Below, piece after piece: positions 6,501 through 7,336 of a DNA stretch of 7,336 bases; position 1 is the first letter of the stretch, and each line of letters starts with the position of its first letter. The translations under genes were made by a program, and so were the position numbers. The DNA is from Candidatus Hydrogenedentota bacterium (GTDB lineage Bacteria > Hydrogenedentota > Hydrogenedentia > Hydrogenedentiales > CAITNO01). The stretch lies in assembly GCA_903922535.1 (NCBI GenBank), contig CAIXUF010001252.1, forward strand, positions 1 through 7,336, read 5' to 3'. The notes under the pieces were generated by a model. It searched no databases, was not told where the DNA came from, and saw only the letters and a list, made by a program, of their open reading frames with translations.

Positions 6501-7336
6501 GCCGCTGTGAGACGCGCGTGGAGAACAGTGTGTTCTCAGGAAACACAGGCTCCTCCACGCTTGACTTTGGCGGTTTCAGGGGCGGGTCCATCACACCCTC
6601 GTTCACCAACTGCACCTTCACAGTGAACACGGGATACCAGAGGATCTTCCACGCAAGTTTCTACGGCGGAAGCGTGCAGGCTGAACTGCGCAACTGCATC
6701 GTCTGGGGAAACACCGCGCCGTTGATGGATTACAACAGCTATAACGGCGGCATGGCACTCACGGCCTCCTATAGCGACATTCAGGGCGGATATCCCGGCA
6801 CAGGCAATATTGACGCGGACCCGCTGTTTGTGTTCGCCGAAGACGGCATCCTGCGGCTTCTGGCGGGTTCCCCCTGCATTGACACGGGCACTTCGGCGGG
6901 GGCTCCCGCCACGGACATTCTGGGGAAGCCTCGCCCCCAGGGTGCGGGCGTTGACATGGGCGCCTACGAGGGGATCACGGACCCCGGTGACATCGTCACG
7001 CTGGCGGTGCAGGTTTCCCCGGTCGAATCCGCCGCCACGATCCCGACTGAAGGACTGCATTCCTTTATTCGCGGCGAGACGGTGGCGCTGTTTGCCGCCG
7101 CGTCCTCCGTTTACACCACATTTGCCGGATGGACCGGCGACATTTCCAGCGCGTCCCCCAGCGCCGGCATACTTATGGACGGCGACAAATCGGTGACCGC
7201 GAACACCTGCCGGGCAGCGGGGGCAACGGTGGTTCGCGTTGATGCGGCCAACAGCTCCGGCGTCGAGGACGGCACCACGTGGGCGGCGGCTTTCACCACC
7301 ATCCAGGCAGGCATTGACGCCGTTGCCGCGACGGGC
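2..7336 (+). CDS. Giant modular secreted/surface beta-helix protein, internal fragment (both ends missing)
   Basis: One frame is open from base 2 to the window end, 2445 codons without a stop; the start and stop codons lie outside. The translation is coherent throughout: Gly-rich repeats, four Ig-like domains, a beta-helix with tandem units, InlB-type repeats, an EF-hand-like loop, three TIG domains, a second beta-helix, another InlB-type repeat and the start of a third beta-helix. All are families of extracellular bacterial proteins, so export and a surface or extracellular role (adhesion, glycan binding or a structural layer) are inferred. No signal peptide, autotransporter barrel or sorting signal is visible, since both termini are missing. 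No catalytic motif was recognised. The protein exceeds 2445 residues. It is not a recognised named gene. The reading frame is near certain; the function is not. Confidence 0.95.
569..1150 (+). other. Unassigned domain between the Gly-rich and Ig-like regions
   Basis: Residues 190-383 of the giant protein match no family I can name. The first part is rich in Asn, Gly and Pro (NNSNYTYNNANKPGG) and contains isolated Cys residues (GPRCVWG, AAVCGWL). The second part alternates polar and hydrophobic residues (FAQVVVRNTGAVDMTGVGV), which suggests beta strands. It leads directly into the first DUF5011-like domain. It could be an extra Ig-like domain or the end of a beta-solenoid started by the Gly-rich region. 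Confidence 0.5.
1151..1390 (+). other. DUF5011/HYR-type Ig-like domain 1
   Basis: Residues 384-463. The domain opens with P-T-I-S-V and S-E-C-G, then has DPEDGDIAGSITVSG and ends with VPGTYTVYFDVKDSDG followed by VRTITVQD. This order (opening strand with ECG, D-P-x-D-G, P-G-T-Y-x-V-x-[FY], closing T-I-T-V) is the usual DUF5011/HYR pattern of extracellular Ig-like domains. Such domains mostly act as spacers or binding modules in secreted proteins. It is the first of four in a row. Confidence 0.8.
1391..1696 (+). other. Ig-like (HYR-type) domain 2, divergent
   Basis: Residues 464-565. It begins with DTLAPVFTGVP, the typical inter-domain D-x-x-A/P-P-x-[FI] of HYR and DUF5011 chains, includes YDNCRGDIS (equivalent to the D-N-C-x-G-x-I part of HYR domains) and ends with ATVEDTLEIHDN. 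It is about 100 residues long, longer than its neighbours because of an insert around EPVLLNSETVYPV. The assignment rests on position in the chain and these motifs, and is weaker than for domains 1, 3 and 4. Confidence 0.6.
1709..1951 (+). other. DUF5011-like Ig domain 3
   Basis: Residues 570-650. It starts with PELTILGANPATAECG followed by Y-x-D-Y-G-A, the standard opening of DUF5011 domains, and ends with VPGACMVIYSVADP and RAVNVMD. There are four Cys residues (AECG, SACD, GDCV, GACM), more than in the neighbouring copies, so disulphide bonding in an oxidising extracellular setting is plausible. The stretch VNTSVPGA recurs as VNTSVLGA in domain 4, showing that the two copies are related. 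Confidence 0.8.
1967..2194 (+). other. DUF5011-like Ig domain 4
   Basis: Residues 656-731. The motifs are P-T-L-T-L-L-G-S-N at the start, FNDPGATAVDACAGELT in the middle and LGAYTVRYNVNDGNGNSA with RTVNVVE at the end. This is the clearest DUF5011 copy in the window. It passes straight into the first beta-helix module, whose first strand begins about five residues later, so the four Ig-like domains probably form a stalk before the helix. Confidence 0.85.
2579..3130 (+). repeat. Seven tandem 75-84-base units encoding Pmp-like beta-helix coils
   Basis: Units begin at 2579, 2660, 2744, 2828, 2906, 2981 and 3056 (spacings 81, 84, 84, 78, 75, 75). The consensus peptide is S-S-P-T-L-T-N-C-x-F-x-G-N-S-A followed by Gly-Gly-Gly-[MLI]-[YFW]-N. 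The pair F-x-x-N-S-A and G-G-G-[MI] matches the repeat of chlamydial polymorphic membrane proteins and related adhesins. The DNA core (TCTTCCCCGACGTTGACGAA and variants) is well conserved, so expansion is probably fairly recent. The last unit is divergent and leads into the anchor-Q-like segment. GC looks lower than in flanking modules: 42 of 78 in the unit at 2828. Confidence 0.9.
2711..2722 (+). repeat. Homopolymer run of 12 G within the coding frame
   Basis: Twelve consecutive G encode four GGG glycine codons in the second tandem unit. The frame is intact on both sides. Equivalent positions in the other units use mixed GGC, GGA and GGT codons. With one G lost, the shifted frame reaches TGA at 2754; with one G gained, it reaches TGA at 2791. 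The tract therefore could behave as a slipped-strand on/off site, as poly-G does in some surface-protein genes. Whether it varies cannot be seen from one sequence. Confidence 0.85.
3149..3343 (+). repeat. Choice-of-anchor-Q-like segment, copy 1
   Basis: The 65 codons run from IQGGYTGTGNIDADPLFV through LLAGSPCIDTG to GAGIDMGAYEG. They align without gaps to 6779-6973; by hand count 53 of 65 residues are identical, and many codons are too. In known proteins this segment closes beta-helix modules. The copy is followed after about five codons by an InlB-type repeat, as in copy 2. Confidence 0.85.
3359..3577 (+). other. Divergent InlB B-repeat-like domain 1
   Basis: Residues 1120-1192. Key features are the opening DIVTLTVRV, then VRGENIPLFAYAS, the hallmark F-T-G-W-T-G-D-I, and a closing MDGNKTATANYS. 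The order matches the divergent InlB B-repeat family (strand, aromatic-G-W, closing D-x-x-x-T-A-x-[FY]). It has the same length (73 codons) as the copy at 6989-7207, to which it is more similar than to the two repeats directly downstream. Confidence 0.8.
3584..3997 (+). other. Two further divergent InlB B-repeat-like domains
   Basis: Residues 1195-1262 and 1266-1332. The first has YTLAYMAGEHGIISG, VEAVADPGCRFVQWSDG and ITVTAYF. The second has HTLTYAAGDHGTIQG, VIAVADSGWHFVQWSDG and LYVMAQF. The signature G-x-I-x-G, P/S-G-x-x-F-V-x-W-S-D-G and the closing aromatic are classic for this family. The two are clearly related to each other, consistent with tandem duplication. They have no counterpart after the second beta-helix in this window. 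Such repeats are usually spacers or stalks in surface proteins. Confidence 0.85.
3998..4918 (+). other. Unassigned region with a terminal EF-hand-like loop
   Basis: Residues 1333-1639. It begins with a Pro- and Thr-rich stretch (PTYTGPTPTG, PEPVPPTYDYP) and has several Cys residues (TSCSN, DFCAAF, TLSCS, LFLCG, NNTCT). A part with helical character follows (LGLLAAVLNN, AYRENFNFFKVLFTKAFANI, TVEFLDTMFGVLAQLG). It ends with an EF-hand-like loop and another likely helix (ITIAAQLNAAI). Helical content stands out in an otherwise beta-rich protein. I recognise no named family. The region separates InlB-type repeats from TIG domains and interrupts the cassette pattern seen later. Confidence 0.55.
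4802..4837 (+). other. EF-hand-like calcium-binding loop
   Basis: The twelve residues DADGDGYTNRQE (1601-1612) fit the canonical EF-hand loop: Asp at positions 1, 3 and 5, Gly at 6, Asn at 9 and Glu at 12. Single loops of this kind, as in dockerin-like or thrombospondin-type-3-like segments, are common in extracellular bacterial proteins and usually bind calcium. Only one loop is visible; a paired second loop was not found nearby. Confidence 0.75.
4919..5710 (+). other. Three IPT/TIG domains
   Basis: Residues 1640-1725, 1728-1818 and 1824-1903. Each begins with S-V-S-P or A-I-S-P plus a G-x-x-x-G-G-like turn (VSPSEGLTIGGTAVTIGG, VSPNRGYTYGNDAVVIDG, ISPTSGMTDGGTSVLVSG), then G-F/F-A-x, V-T-F-G-G or F-F-D-G-V-E-A, a C-x-T-P-x-H turn and closing G-x-V-D-V-x-V/L plus F-x-Y. 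This is the full IPT/TIG Ig-like pattern. The first two are joined by a short PPTPTPTS linker. TIG domains commonly serve as binding or spacer units in surface proteins. Confidence 0.92.
5726..6973 (+). other. Right-handed beta-helix module 2 with choice-of-anchor-Q-like end
   Basis: Residues 1909-2324, homologous to the module at 2201-3343. The cap has VRVSADNSSGIEDG, WQTAFSSIQSGIEA, EVWVAGGVYT, LYGGFAGVEDQRDQ, TTIDGQN and LDGFTIVRG. The coils are less regular than in module 1: SPTIANCVFTDN, SPLITGCSFVGN, WIDNCSFIRN, SPTITRCAFTAN, VENSVFSGN, FTNCTFTVN and LRNCIVWGN, with wider spacing and without the GGGM motif. The end (GNIDADPLFV, AGSPCIDTG, DMGAYEG) is nearly the same as in module 1. It is about 35 residues longer than module 1. 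The ligand is unknown. Confidence 0.87.
6779..6973 (+). repeat. Choice-of-anchor-Q-like segment, copy 2
   Basis: The 65 codons from IQGGYPGTGNIDADPLFV to GAGVDMGAYEG align without gaps to 3149-3343. Differences cluster in the short variable patch after LFV; the flanks are almost unchanged at protein level and differ mostly at third codon positions in DNA. The pair forms a 195-base direct repeat about 3.6 kb apart. Confidence 0.85.
6989..7207 (+). other. Divergent InlB B-repeat-like domain after module 2
   Basis: Residues 2330-2402, opening with DIVTLAVQV, then IRGETVALFAAAS, FAGWTGDISSASPSAG and a closing MDGDKSVTAN. It aligns without gaps to the repeat at 3359-3577. Unlike that copy, it is followed not by more InlB-type repeats but, after about six codons, by the start of a third beta-helix module. 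Confidence 0.8.
7226..7336 (+). other. Start of beta-helix module 3, cut by the window end
   Basis: Residues 2409-2445 read TVVRVDAANSSGVEDG, then TWAAAFTTIQAGIDAVAATG. This matches the start of module 2 (VVVRVSADNSSGIEDG, AWQTAFSSIQSGIEAVVASG) closely and module 1 more loosely. The gene evidently continues with a third beta-helix beyond the window. Confidence 0.85.

Overview
The window is the interior of one very large gene on the + strand. The frame starting at base 2 reads through to base 7336 with no stop: 2445 codons, with neither the true start nor the stop inside the window. No other gene, RNA gene, promoter, terminator or mobile element can be supported. The many shorter open frames on both strands overlap this reading and look like shadows of GC-rich coding DNA.

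The encoded protein looks like a giant secreted or surface-exposed modular protein of a GC-rich, free-living environmental bacterium. Its domain mix (Gly-rich region, DUF5011/HYR-like Ig folds, right-handed beta-helices ending in a choice-of-anchor-Q-like segment, divergent InlB B-repeats, an EF-hand-like loop, IPT/TIG domains) resembles large proteins known from PVC-group bacteria (Lentisphaerae, Planctomycetes, Verrucomicrobia) and Candidatus Hydrogenedentes. That placement is inferred from domain style only.

Layout (residues of the visible frame): Gly-rich region 1-189; unassigned region 190-383; four Ig-like DUF5011/HYR-type domains 384-731; first beta-helix module 734-1114, with seven tandem 25-28-residue units and a C-terminal anchor-Q-like segment; three InlB-type repeats 1120-1332; unassigned region 1333-1639 with an EF-hand-like loop at 1601-1612; three IPT/TIG domains 1640-1903; second beta-helix module 1909-2324; another InlB-type repeat 2330-2402; and the beginning of a third beta-helix module 2409-2445, cut by the window end.

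The two most notable points are the cassette duplication (beta-helix + anchor-Q segment + InlB-type repeat, copied at least twice and starting a third time) and an in-frame run of 12 G at 2711-2722 inside the first beta-helix. A one-base gain or loss there would meet a stop within about 25 codons, so the tract could act as a slippage on/off site. Function is probably adhesion, carbohydrate binding or surface structure. No catalytic motif was recognised.
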